From: Kosmotogaceae bacterium UBA1373
Lineage (GTDB): Bacteria > Thermotogota > Thermotogae > Petrotogales > Kosmotogaceae
Assembly: GCA_002305955.1 (NCBI GenBank)
Contig: DBRH01000083.1
Coordinates: 66,656-93,298, forward strand
Direction of reading: 5' to 3'
DNA: 26,643 bases
The notes under the pieces: model-generated
What the model saw: only the letters and a program-made list of their open reading frames with translations
Databases searched by the model: none
What the model was told of the DNA's origin: nothing
Position numbers and translations under genes: made by a program
Shown: positions 1 to 6,130 of the stretch, one piece after another
Position numbering within the stretch: the stretch's first letter is position 1
Layout: each line of letters begins with the position of its first letter

Positions 1-686
1 CCGAGCGAGTACTTTTTGTCTTTGGAATTCAATACAATTTCCACCGCTTCGCTGATGGCCATTCCAAGGGAACCGGGATAGTTTTTGTCGTTCTTGAGGA
101 AGTTTCTGCCACTCTCTGTGTTCTCGCCTGGGCTCGGTTCCACCGTACCGTTGAACATTCTCATCATATGCTGTCTCATGGGCTTGGTCTCGTAACTGTT
201 CCTTACCATGAAGACCCTCACGGTTATTCCAAACTTTCTTCCGGCGTAAGAGAGAGCGCTGCCCCATTGACCGGCGCCTGTTTCTGTCGTCAGTTCGGTG
301 ACCCCTTCGGCTCTGTTGAAATAGGCCTGCGCGATGGCTGTGTTGGTTTTATGGCTTCCGGTGGGGGAGTTCCCTTCGTATTTATAATATATTCTGGCAG
401 GGGTTTTAAGGAACTCTTCCAGGAAAGTAGCTCTTATCAACGGACTTGGGCGGAACACGGCGTATTCGTTTAATACTGGCTCGGGAATTTCGATGAACCT
501 CTCTTCGCTTATCTCCTGTTCGACGATGGCCTTAGGAAAAATTGCCGTCATATCGGCAGGATTCATAATCTCCTTTGTCACCGGGTTTAGAGGTGGATCC
601 ATCTTGAAAGGCAGATCGGCCTTCACGTTGTACCAGCTTTTTGGAAGTTCCTCAACAGGTAGATTAACCACGATTCTCTTTTTCAT
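1..686 (-). CDS. trpB2: Tryptophan synthase beta-like protein TrpB2, 5' part only
   Basis: This is the N-terminal 228 codons of a PLP-dependent tryptophan synthase beta chain, cut by the left edge of the window. The protein begins MKKRIVVNLPVEELPKSWYN and contains the PLP-lysine motif SPTGSHKTNTA and the glutamate-containing motif TTETGAGQWG. The long N-terminal extension before the SPL.RAT segment marks the TrpB2 subgroup (fold type II), which makes Trp from indole and serine and usually lacks a TrpA partner. The ATG at 684-686 has a strong AGGAGGT Shine-Dalgarno at 693-699 with 6 nt spacing. No trpA or other trp gene is visible. It is preceded by a Trp-codon leader peptide and terminator, which supports a role in Trp metabolism. 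The family call is firm; that its in vivo role is Trp synthesis is inferred. Confidence 0.95.
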   Translation of the reverse strand, partial: MKKRIVVNLPVEELPKSWYNVKADLPFKMDPPLNPVTKEIMNPADMTAIFPKAIVEQEISEERFIEIPEPVLNEYAVFRPSPLIRATFLEEFLKTPARIYYKYEGNSPTGSHKTNTAIAQAYFNRAEGVTELTTETGAGQWGSALSYAGRKFGITVRVFMVRNSYETKPMRQHMMRMFNGTVEPSPGENTESGRNFLKNDKNYPGSLGMAISEAVEIVLNSKDKKYSL

Positions 687-699
687 GCCTTTACCTCCT

Positions 700-734
700 A
701 AAAAATAAAGGGGCTCTCATCACGAGAGCCCCTT
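700..734 (-). terminator. Attenuator terminator of trpB2 leader
   Basis: Read on the minus strand, a stem GGGGCTCTC (732-724 pairs with 718-710), extendable to 11 bp with flanking AA/TT, closes a 5-nt loop and is followed by TTTATTTTTT. It ends just before the trpB2 Shine-Dalgarno site. This is an intrinsic terminator inside the leader and upstream of the gene it controls, which is the position expected for an attenuator. Confidence 0.9.
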
Positions 735-782
735 CAATGGGTTTACCTTTATAGCAAAAGGCTAACCCCCATTAAAGGGGCT
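727..782 (-). promoter_or_regulatory. Antiterminator helix of the trpB2 leader
   Basis: In the RNA, AGCCCCTTTAATGGG (782-768) can pair along all 15 positions with CCCATTGAAGGGGCT (741-727), with one G-U pair. The 3' arm includes most of the 5' side of the terminator stem, so the two structures exclude each other. The 26-nt segment between the arms can fold further (CCTTT with AAAGG). The 5' arm lies 3 nt after the last Trp codon of the leader peptide and contains its last codons. A ribosome that reaches the stop codon would mask this arm, while one stalled at the first Trp codon would leave most of it free. Confidence 0.85.
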
Positions 783-851
783 AACCCACCACCAGAACTT
801 ATTCAGTATGTATGAACTCAAATGGTTAAATTCATCAATTCTACTTCGCAT
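762..851 (-). CDS. Trp leader peptide (29 aa) of the trpB2 attenuator
   Basis: A 29-codon ORF starts at ATG 851-849 and ends with TAG at 764-762. It contains three consecutive Trp codons (TGGTGGTGG, 794-786) as residues 20-22, in the context NKFWWWVSPFNGG. Three adjacent Trp codons ahead of mutually exclusive hairpins and a terminator are the hallmark of ribosome-mediated trp attenuation. No Shine-Dalgarno precedes the ATG, and the predicted -10 box ends only 5 nt upstream, so the mRNA may be leaderless. The peptide presumably acts only through its translation. The ORF is too short to show coding bias; support comes from the codon run and the RNA architecture. Confidence 0.85.
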   Translation of the reverse strand: MRSRIDEFNHLSSYILNKFWWWVSPFNGG

Positions 852-856
852 GATTA

Positions 857-886
857 ACTATACTATTTTTTACCGTCTTCAGTCAA
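857..886 (-). promoter_or_regulatory. Promoter of trpB2 leader
   Basis: On the minus strand a TTGACT -35 box (886-881) and a TATAGT -10 box (862-857) are separated by 18 nt. The predicted start falls at about 851-849, on or next to the leader-peptide ATG. Confidence 0.65.
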
Positions 887-911
887 GCGATGATACGTAA
901 AGATTACATAA

Positions 912-948
912 AAACGGGGATCTCTTTTTACGAGGTCCCCGCCATAGA
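912..948 (-). terminator. Terminator of the PpiC/SurA-like gene
   Basis: On the minus strand CGGGGACCTC pairs with GAGATCCCCG (one mismatch) across a GTAAAAA loop, followed by TTTTTAT. It lies about 15 nt after the stop of the foldase gene. Confidence 0.85.
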
Positions 949-963
949 ATTATTCTAATCCTG

Positions 964-2625
964 TCAATTTGTGGATGTGGCTTCTTGGGTATCAGTTGGT
1001 GTTGAATCCTGGGTTTCCAAACCCTCAAGTTGAGATGCGATGCTATCTATCTCGTACTGAATATCGCTGGAAGGTTCTATGGACGCATAATCCTTCAGAT
1101 ATGCGAGCCTTGAGGTAAGCTTCTCTTTCTGCCAGACTGGATCATAATTAAGATCGAGAGCCAGACTGTTGTTTCTCAGCAGAACATCGAGAGCGGTCTT
1201 TCGAGTCTCCACTTTCATTTCACCGGCCAGAAGCTGGCCGAGAACCGCGTCGATCTGGTCTATTGTACTGAAAACATACTGAACGAAACTCTCCCCATAC
1301 TGACTGAGTTGCGTTTGAAGGAGCTGAGGATCGGCGAAGATGTTCTCTAACTCGACAAGCCAGCCGTTGTAATAATCGGTTGCTACTGCGGGGTCATCTC
1401 CTTTGAGCTGGAAAATCAACTCCATTATCATTCCACGCTTCTCACCGATCTCGTAAAGTCTTTCTATCGCCAGCCTGTAGTTGGGACTTTCCGTCAGGGC
1501 CAGAGAATCGGAGAGCTGAATGAAGACCGCGTACTCCACCGGCAACGGATTTTCGGTTGCCGAAGGTCCGAAGAGTTTTGTCGCCAGAGTCACAACCATC
1601 GCCGTTGCACCGTTCTCATCGTTCATGACCTTTGTGTAATCATCGTACAGGAGCAGCTCGGGATCGAGTATCTCGTAGTCGAAAGCGTTATCTGCTATAT
1701 ACTTTTCAATCCAGGCGTAGTAGGTATCGTTCTGATAAGCGGAAACAAAATCGTTGTAGATCTGGGGATCGGAAACGATATCGTTCAACGATTCGATCGA
1801 CTTTCGCTCTTCGACTATTATGAGATGATAACCGAATTCACTCTTAACCGGTCCGTACAGTACGCCTATGGGGGCCGTCAGTATTGCTTCTTCAAACTCC
1901 GCGACGGTCTGACCTCTCTGAATAGTGCCGAGCTGGCCTCCGTTGGCGGCCGTACCGGAATCGATTGAATACTGAAGGGCTGCCTCGGCGAAAGTGATTT
2001 CACCGGCGTTGATTCTGTTCTTGAGACCGGTCGCGGTGGCCTCGTCGCTCAAGAGAATATGTCTGGGCCTTATATATTCGTAGCTGTTTTTCAGGTTTTC
2101 CTTGTTTTGTTCGAAATAGGTCGACAGTGCCTCTTCGTTCAATGGTGCTATGTTATCCTGAACGACAACGGCCTTTAGAGACTGGTAAATGTAATTTCTT
2201 ATCTCCTTTCTGAAATTATCCATCGACCCGTAGATCGCTTCTATCTGTGCAACCATTTCAGGGCTCGATGCATATTGAGAAAGCATAGCGTCGGTCTCGC
2301 TTTCGACTTCGCTTTCGTCTGGCAGCAACGAGTTCTCCAGAGCATAGATATCGACAACTTTTTCGTCAACGATATATGAAACCAGCATGAGCTTCAAAGC
2401 GATCTCGCTCGGCAGATACATATTGTCGAAGTAAGGATCGAGCTCCACACCCTGGCTACGAGCGTTGGCTATCGTTGCTTCGAGGGCTTGCTGAAGCTCC
2501 TCAGATGATATCCAGAATTCCTCGGACAGAGTTACGCCAGCCCTGGTGAGCTGGGCGACGTATCCGCCGGCCAGGATCGTTATTGAGAAAATTGCCAGAA
2601 AAACTATCAGTATCGCTTTTTTCAA
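964..2625 (-). CDS. Secreted PpiC/SurA-type peptidyl-prolyl isomerase
   Basis: This 553-residue extracytoplasmic foldase has an N-terminal hydrophobic signal or anchor (KKAILIVFLAIFSITILAGG), a SurA-N-like helical region (about 40-175) and a parvulin (rotamase) domain at roughly 187-276. The parvulin domain shows RPRHILLSDE at its start and FGYHLIIVEER at its end. A long helical C-terminal region follows, and the tail is rich in Thr/Ser. I place the start at TTG 2625-2623, because GAGGGGG stands 7 nt before it; the ATG 11 codons upstream has no ribosome site. The family binds or isomerises prolyl bonds in unfolded secreted proteins. It is monocistronic, with its own terminator, and divergent from the next gene. 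The foldase call is firm; true isomerase activity is not provable from sequence. Confidence 0.9.
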   Translation of the reverse strand: MKKAILIVFLAIFSITILAGGYVAQLTRAGVTLSEEFWISSEELQQALEATIANARSQGVELDPYFDNMYLPSEIALKLMLVSYIVDEKVVDIYALENSLLPDESEVESETDAMLSQYASSPEMVAQIEAIYGSMDNFRKEIRNYIYQSLKAVVVQDNIAPLNEEALSTYFEQNKENLKNSYEYIRPRHILLSDEATATGLKNRINAGEITFAEAALQYSIDSGTAANGGQLGTIQRGQTVAEFEEAILTAPIGVLYGPVKSEFGYHLIIVEERKSIESLNDIVSDPQIYNDFVSAYQNDTYYAWIEKYIADNAFDYEILDPELLLYDDYTKVMNDENGATAMVVTLATKLFGPSATENPLPVEYAVFIQLSDSLALTESPNYRLAIERLYEIGEKRGMIMELIFQLKGDDPAVATDYYNGWLVELENIFADPQLLQTQLSQYGESFVQYVFSTIDQIDAVLGQLLAGEMKVETRKTALDVLLRNNSLALDLNYDPVWQKEKLTSRLAYLKDYASIEPSSDIQYEIDSIASQLEGLETQDSTPTDTQEATSTN

Positions 2626-2705
2626 AATGATTCCCCCTCGTGTATTTGGTATATTCATGATAACATTTCATTGGGTTTTGCGTGTCACAATTAGAGGTGA
2701 AAGTT

Positions 2706-3089
2706 TTGGAAAAGAAGGGTTTGAATCTTGAAAGTTTTCTCTCAACTTCCTGGAAATGGTTGAATAGCGAGGAAGCAGAACTTGCAGGGGGTGAGGGATC
2801 TCGTCAACCTCAGGCGATATACTTTTTCGCCGATGAACAAAACCGCTCCTTCTGCAGGAGGTACAACAGAGAGGTCAACTTCAAAAGAGACGTCGAAGAT
2901 ATAGGTCTCTGCGATAAGTGCGGTATGAGGTTCTGGAATTACAGGGCCGCTCAGATCTGTGTTTTCGCTCCCGCTGAGGGGTACTACACGATTGACTCCC
3001 GGAATGAAGGTAAAGAAACAACCGAGTTTCCAGATAAGGAAGTAGCCCTGTCAGGTATATCCAGTTTTGAGAGTAAAAGCTGGGAATAA
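2706..3089 (+). CDS. Small cysteine-containing protein, function unknown
   Basis: I do not recognise this 127-residue protein. It begins MEKKGLNLESFLSTSWKWLN. It holds cysteines in an arrangement that could bind a metal: one at FCRRYNRE, a CDKC pair in GLCDKCGMRFWNYRAAQ, and a fourth in QICVF. It has no signal peptide or membrane segment. The TTG start at 2706 is chosen because AGAGGTG lies 8 nt upstream; a GTG at 2682 lacks a ribosome site. It is divergent from the foldase gene, with about 80 nt between starts, and ends just before a bidirectional hairpin shared with the convergent flavoprotein gene. A zinc-ribbon-like fold is a guess from the cysteines only. Confidence 0.65.
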   Translation: MEKKGLNLESFLSTSWKWLNSEEAELAGGEGSRQPQAIYFFADEQNRSFCRRYNREVNFKRDVEDIGLCDKCGMRFWNYRAAQICVFAPAEGYYTIDSRNEGKETTEFPDKEVALSGISSFESKSWE

Positions 3090-3093
3090 ATTA

Positions 3094-3117
3094 AGAAGAG
3101 GCCTTTCGGCCTCTTCT
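3094..3117. terminator. Bidirectional terminator between convergent genes
   Basis: A perfect 10-bp stem AGAAGAGGCC / GGCCTCTTCT closes a TTTC tetraloop between the convergent ends of the small Cys protein and the flavoprotein gene. The minus strand continues TTAATTTATT, so it works better in that direction; the plus strand lacks a clear T-run. Confidence 0.75.
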
Positions 3118-4478
3118 CATATATGGATACTCTTGCCCTCTATTCCTTCAAGCGCACCCAGGACAGTTTCTGACAGAGTCGGATGTGGGTGGATTGAATT
3201 CTCCAGCTGTTCAACGGTCAATCCGTTCTTCACGGCGATCACGGCCTCCATTATCAGATCAGTGGCCGAGGGAGAGACTATACTCATACCCAAAACCCTT
3301 CCGGTGCCGTGCTCGGCCAGTACTTTAACAAAGCCGGAGCTCTCTAGTATCGTTCGTGCCCGTCCGTTGGCGCTCAGGGGAAATCTGGAGACGACTACAT
3401 CGGATCTATCCTTGAGATCGCTCTCCTTCAAGCCGGTAGAGGCAACCTCTGGACTGGAAAAGATTATCGAAGGAACGGCGGAATAGTCCATTTCCAGCTC
3501 TTCACCAGCTATATTGTGTGCCGCCACTATCCCTTCGTAACTTGCAACGTGTGCAAGCATGATACCGGCCCTGATATCGCCGATCGCGTAAACGCCCTGT
3601 ACGCTCGTCTTCATACGCCTGTCCGTAACGACGCCCCTTACAATTTCCAAGCCCAGATTCTTTATGTCATCGGAGAGAACGGCTCTCCTGCCTACCGCGA
3701 CCAGAACCTTTTCGGCCTCGATTGTGATCTCCTCGTCGCCAGTCGTATTGAGAAGATAGCCCTTATCGAGCTTCTCGACGGATACGACCTTGGTCTTTTC
3801 GAGGATGGTTACACCTTTTTTCTTCAGGACCTTCCTTATCTCCTCCGCCACATCAGTGTCTTCGTAGGGCAGAATATGATCGGCCAGCTCGACAATTGTC
3901 GTTTTGACTCCGAATGTACTGAAGAAAGTGGCGAACTCAACTCCGATGACTCCGCCGCCAACTATGGCAAGACTCGAAGGCATCTCCGCCAGTTTGAACA
4001 CATCGTTGCTCGTCCACATTCCTTCGACCTTGCTGAATGGAGGGAACATGGATGGTTCGGAACCGTTGGCAAGGACTATGTTTTTTGCCTCCAACAAGGA
4101 GTTGTTCTTTTCAAGGAGTACATTGTGCGGGTCTTTAACAACAGCTTTATCGTTGAAAAAATCGACACCGTTTTTCTTTAGCAGCAACTCGATTCCCTTG
4201 CGTGAAGTGGTCACCGTCCTGTTCATGTGTGACATGATTCCATCGAGGCGGTAGTTGAGATCGGAAACATCCACGCCCAGTCTCTTCGACTTATCCTTTA
4301 TCTCGGAAAACAAATGGGCCGAGGTCAGCATGGCCTTCGTCGGTATGCAACCCCAATTTGTGCAGGTGCCTCCCAGGTATTCCTTCTCCACAAGCGCCAC
4401 TTTCTTTCCCAGCTGGGACAATCTTATGGCACAGACGTACCCTCCGGGTCCCCCCCCTATAACGATTGCATCGTACAT
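3117..4478 (-). CDS. Dihydrolipoamide dehydrogenase-like flavoprotein disulfide reductase
   Basis: This 453-residue protein is a full-length class I pyridine nucleotide-disulfide oxidoreductase. It has an FAD site GGGPGG at 8-13, a redox disulfide C39-T-N-W-G-C44 (the family usually has CLNVGC), an NAD site GGGVIGVEFATFFSTFG and an FAD motif AIGDI. A C-terminal dimerisation domain ends with the catalytic pair HPHPTLSE (His432, Glu437). Family members oxidise dihydrolipoamide with NAD+, but no 2-oxoacid dehydrogenase or lipoyl protein gene is nearby. Instead this is the last gene of a sulfur-transfer operon, starting 1 nt after the ArsR-TusA gene, with AAGGAGG inside that gene's end. I infer a role in reducing persulfides or disulfides carried by TusA/Dsr-type partners. 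The substrate is uncertain. Confidence 0.85.
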   Translation of the reverse strand: MYDAIVIGGGPGGYVCAIRLSQLGKKVALVEKEYLGGTCTNWGCIPTKAMLTSAHLFSEIKDKSKRLGVDVSDLNYRLDGIMSHMNRTVTTSRKGIELLLKKNGVDFFNDKAVVKDPHNVLLEKNNSLLEAKNIVLANGSEPSMFPPFSKVEGMWTSNDVFKLAEMPSSLAIVGGGVIGVEFATFFSTFGVKTTIVELADHILPYEDTDVAEEIRKVLKKKGVTILEKTKVVSVEKLDKGYLLNTTGDEEITIEAEKVLVAVGRRAVLSDDIKNLGLEIVRGVVTDRRMKTSVQGVYAIGDIRAGIMLAHVASYEGIVAAHNIAGEELEMDYSAVPSIIFSSPEVASTGLKESDLKDRSDVVVSRFPLSANGRARTILESSGFVKVLAEHGTGRVLGMSIVSPSATDLIMEAVIAVKNGLTVEQLENSIHPHPTLSETVLGALEGIEGKSIHI

Positions 4479-4479
4479 C

Positions 4480-5052
4480 TCATTTCCTCCTTATATAAAT
4501 CTTTATGTCGCCGTAGTCATCGACGATTTTCTTGAGAAACTCGTGACCTTCCCTTTGAACGAATACGGGAATTCTCTCGCCGGAAAGCGGGTAATCCACT
4601 ATGACCAGTAGAACCTTACCCTCTTCCATCTCTGAGAGAGTCACTTTCGTCTGCATATCCGGGACCGGGCAGGACTCACCGCGCATATCGAGAAGAAGAT
4701 CGGGTTTTACATCTACACCCGTCTCCCCGAGATAATAACGACAAATACCTTCCGAACAGTCCAGGGACCTGTACTCCTTCTTTTCGCTGATGAAGGCTAT
4801 CGCTTCTTCGAGCAATCTGTATATCCTGGGAGAACTGAAGTCGAATCTCTCGACTCCCTTCGAGAAGTTTGAGTTCAATATTCCCAGTTTTTTCATGTGC
4901 TGAAGATGTCTATAGATTGTGGAAAGATCCGTCTGAAGTCTTTCCGATATCTCCGAAGCGGTCATACAGTTATCAACGATCAGAGTCGCAATTTCTATCC
5001 TCGTTTGATTGGCGAAGACTTTGAATAGATCAGGTAACTTGAGATTCATCAT
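4480..5052 (-). CDS. ArsR-family regulator fused to a TusA (SirA) domain
   Basis: The 190 residues form two domains. Residues about 5-75 are an ArsR-type winged helix (LFKVFANQTRIEIATLIV, recognition region TDLSTIYRHLQHMKKLGIL). A linker holds C99 and C104 (LDCSEGIC). Residues about 117-190 are a TusA domain with the persulfide cysteine C128 in RGESCPVPDMQTK. The TusA domain closely resembles the stand-alone TusA that opens the same operon, including the shared segments RGE.CPVPD and ERIP and the KIYI end, suggesting internal duplication. ArsR proteins repress by metal or thiol sensing, and TusA proteins carry sulfane sulfur. A regulator that senses the sulfur relay through its own carrier domain is my inference. 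The start has a poor ribosome site and follows a structured intercistronic segment. Confidence 0.88.
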   Translation of the reverse strand: MMNLKLPDLFKVFANQTRIEIATLIVDNCMTASEISERLQTDLSTIYRHLQHMKKLGILNSNFSKGVERFDFSSPRIYRLLEEAIAFISEKKEYRSLDCSEGICRYYLGETGVDVKPDLLLDMRGESCPVPDMQTKVTLSEMEEGKVLLVIVDYPLSGERIPVFVQREGHEFLKKIVDDYGDIKIYIRRK

Positions 5053-5053
5053 A

Positions 5054-5114
5054 GAAATCCACTATCACCTTTCGAAGAAAGGTGCCCTTCCAGGAAGAGC
5101 ACCTCTCGGATTTC
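5054..5114 (-). promoter_or_regulatory. Structured intercistronic RNA ahead of the ArsR-TusA gene
   Basis: In the mRNA, GAAATCC (5114-5108) pairs with GGATTTC (5060-5054) and encloses a 14-bp hairpin, GAGAGGTGCTCTTC / GAAGGGCACCTTTC, with a CTG loop and two G-U pairs. The only Shine-Dalgarno-like segment (AAAGGTGA) lies in the 16-nt bulge between these helices. It can alternatively be captured by CACCTTTC in a competing hairpin. There is no U-run, so this is not a normal terminator. It may set the translation or processing of the downstream regulator gene. Confidence 0.6.
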
Positions 5115-5125
5115 AAAATCGGCAA

Positions 5126-5389
5126 CTAACCGATAGTTTTTTCAGATTTTTCGATTATCTCTACAAACCCCTCGTAGGTGATCGAGGGAACGGTCAGCTC
5201 TTCGGCGCTGTAACCTCTGGCCGTCGCATCGTCGATAACCGCGAAAACCTCGGCCTCGGTTTCTATATCGTCTAAAGCCCAGAATATGCCGTCCTGAACC
5301 AGGACAACGCGGTCTCCCTTCCTTGCGGCCTTAAACTTTATAGTCTCTGCAACGTTGTTTTTGCCGTATTTTATTACAATAAGGGCCAT
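5126..5389 (-). CDS. DsrH/TusB-like sulfur relay protein
   Basis: This 87-residue protein (MALIVIKYGKNNVAETIKFK) has the small alpha/beta fold signature of the DsrH/TusB family, including VVLVQDGIFWAL. I place the start at ATG 5389-5387, 6 nt after GAGGTG. The protein contains no cysteine, so it cannot carry a persulfide itself and may be a structural subunit with the DsrE- and DsrF-like partners encoded just upstream. It starts 10 nt after the DsrF-like stop. The family is known from the TusBCD/DsrEFH hetero-hexamers of tRNA thiolation and sulfur oxidation. The exact partner set here is inferred from gene order. Confidence 0.75.
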   Translation of the reverse strand: MALIVIKYGKNNVAETIKFKAARKGDRVVLVQDGIFWALDDIETEAEVFAVIDDATARGYSAEELTVPSITYEGFVEIIEKSEKTIG

Positions 5390-5399
5390 ATCAAACACC

Positions 5400-5753
5400 T
5401 CACATGAAAATTACGTTATCAAAGTCGTGGAGGAAATCGCCTGTATCTTTCTCATCGATTAATTTGACGCTGAAACTCTCTTCAATATCCTTTATTTTGA
5501 ACTTTTCCACATGTTCTTTGATACCGTAAACCTCGGTCTCGTACCTCTTGATGAATCTGAAGCAGATCGATATCGGAAGCAGACCGAGACATTCCGGCTG
5601 GGCTTTTTTCGACAGTGCGACAGTCGCCTCTTCCACCAGAAGCACCGAAGGTTCGATATCTTCTCCGTACATCCCGAACGCAGTTCTGAAGGCCTCGTTT
5701 ACCCATATGGAGCCTCCCGGCGCCTGATAAACAACAAAAAGTATCTTCTTCAT
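5400..5753 (-). CDS. DsrF/TusC-like sulfur relay protein
   Basis: This 117-residue DsrE-superfamily protein begins MKKILFVVYQAPGGSIWVNEA and has the small alpha/beta pattern of DsrF/TusC, with ECLGLLPISICFRFIKRYETEVYGI in the middle. It holds two cysteines, whose roles are unknown. Among three nearby in-frame starts I take ATG 5753-5751, which lies 6 nt after GAGGTG. The gene sits between the DsrE-like and DsrH-like genes in the order E-F-H, as in known DsrEFH clusters. It probably forms a complex with them. Assignment to F rather than another DsrE-like subfamily rests partly on gene order. Confidence 0.75.
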   Translation of the reverse strand: MKKILFVVYQAPGGSIWVNEAFRTAFGMYGEDIEPSVLLVEEATVALSKKAQPECLGLLPISICFRFIKRYETEVYGIKEHVEKFKIKDIEESFSVKLIDEKDTGDFLHDFDNVIFM

Positions 5754-5763
5754 CACCATCACC

Positions 5764-6120
5764 TCATGCCATAAGGTTCACGAACCTGTCGCTGCTATAA
5801 ATAAGGGTCGCAAGCTCGGGCAGTCCGCTGGGGTTGGAGCCGGGGATTATCATATCCTTGGTAACTCCCCTGTAGTCCATACAGATTCCACAGATCTCCA
5901 CCTTCAAACCTTTTTCGGCTATCAGGGTCTTCAGTTTCTCCGGAATGTTTCTATCGACTCTGATTGGTTTCACAGAACCGTTTATCGAGAGAATAGAATC
6001 GGCGAACAGGAATATGGTTACATCGTGACCTCTGTTCAGGGCCGCTTCCGCTAACTTGATCGCCGTATCCAGATCTTCGTAAGTGTACGGAGGAACGAAT
6101 ACCTGTATTGTTATCTTCAA
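5764..6120 (-). CDS. DsrE/TusD-like sulfurtransferase subunit
   Basis: This 118-residue protein begins MKITIQVFVPPYTYEDLDTA and carries the DsrE-family cysteine region VEICGICMDYRGVTKDMIIPG. C77 and C80 are the likely persulfide or redox cysteines. Family members receive sulfane sulfur from TusA or rhodaneses and pass it on. The start is TTG 6120-6118, supported by a purine-rich GAGGCGGAAG upstream and by the frequent TTG use of the neighbours. It is 10 nt after the permease stop and 10 nt before the DsrF-like start, consistent with one operon. Confidence 0.85.
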   Translation of the reverse strand: MKITIQVFVPPYTYEDLDTAIKLAEAALNRGHDVTIFLFADSILSINGSVKPIRVDRNIPEKLKTLIAEKGLKVEICGICMDYRGVTKDMIIPGSNPSGLPELATLIYSSDRFVNLMA

Positions 6121-6130
6121 AACTTCCGCC

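Noticed and set aside
687..886. T-box riboswitch upstream of trpB2
   Set aside because: The conserved T-box antiterminator sequence is absent, while a Trp-codon peptide and simple competing helices explain the leader.
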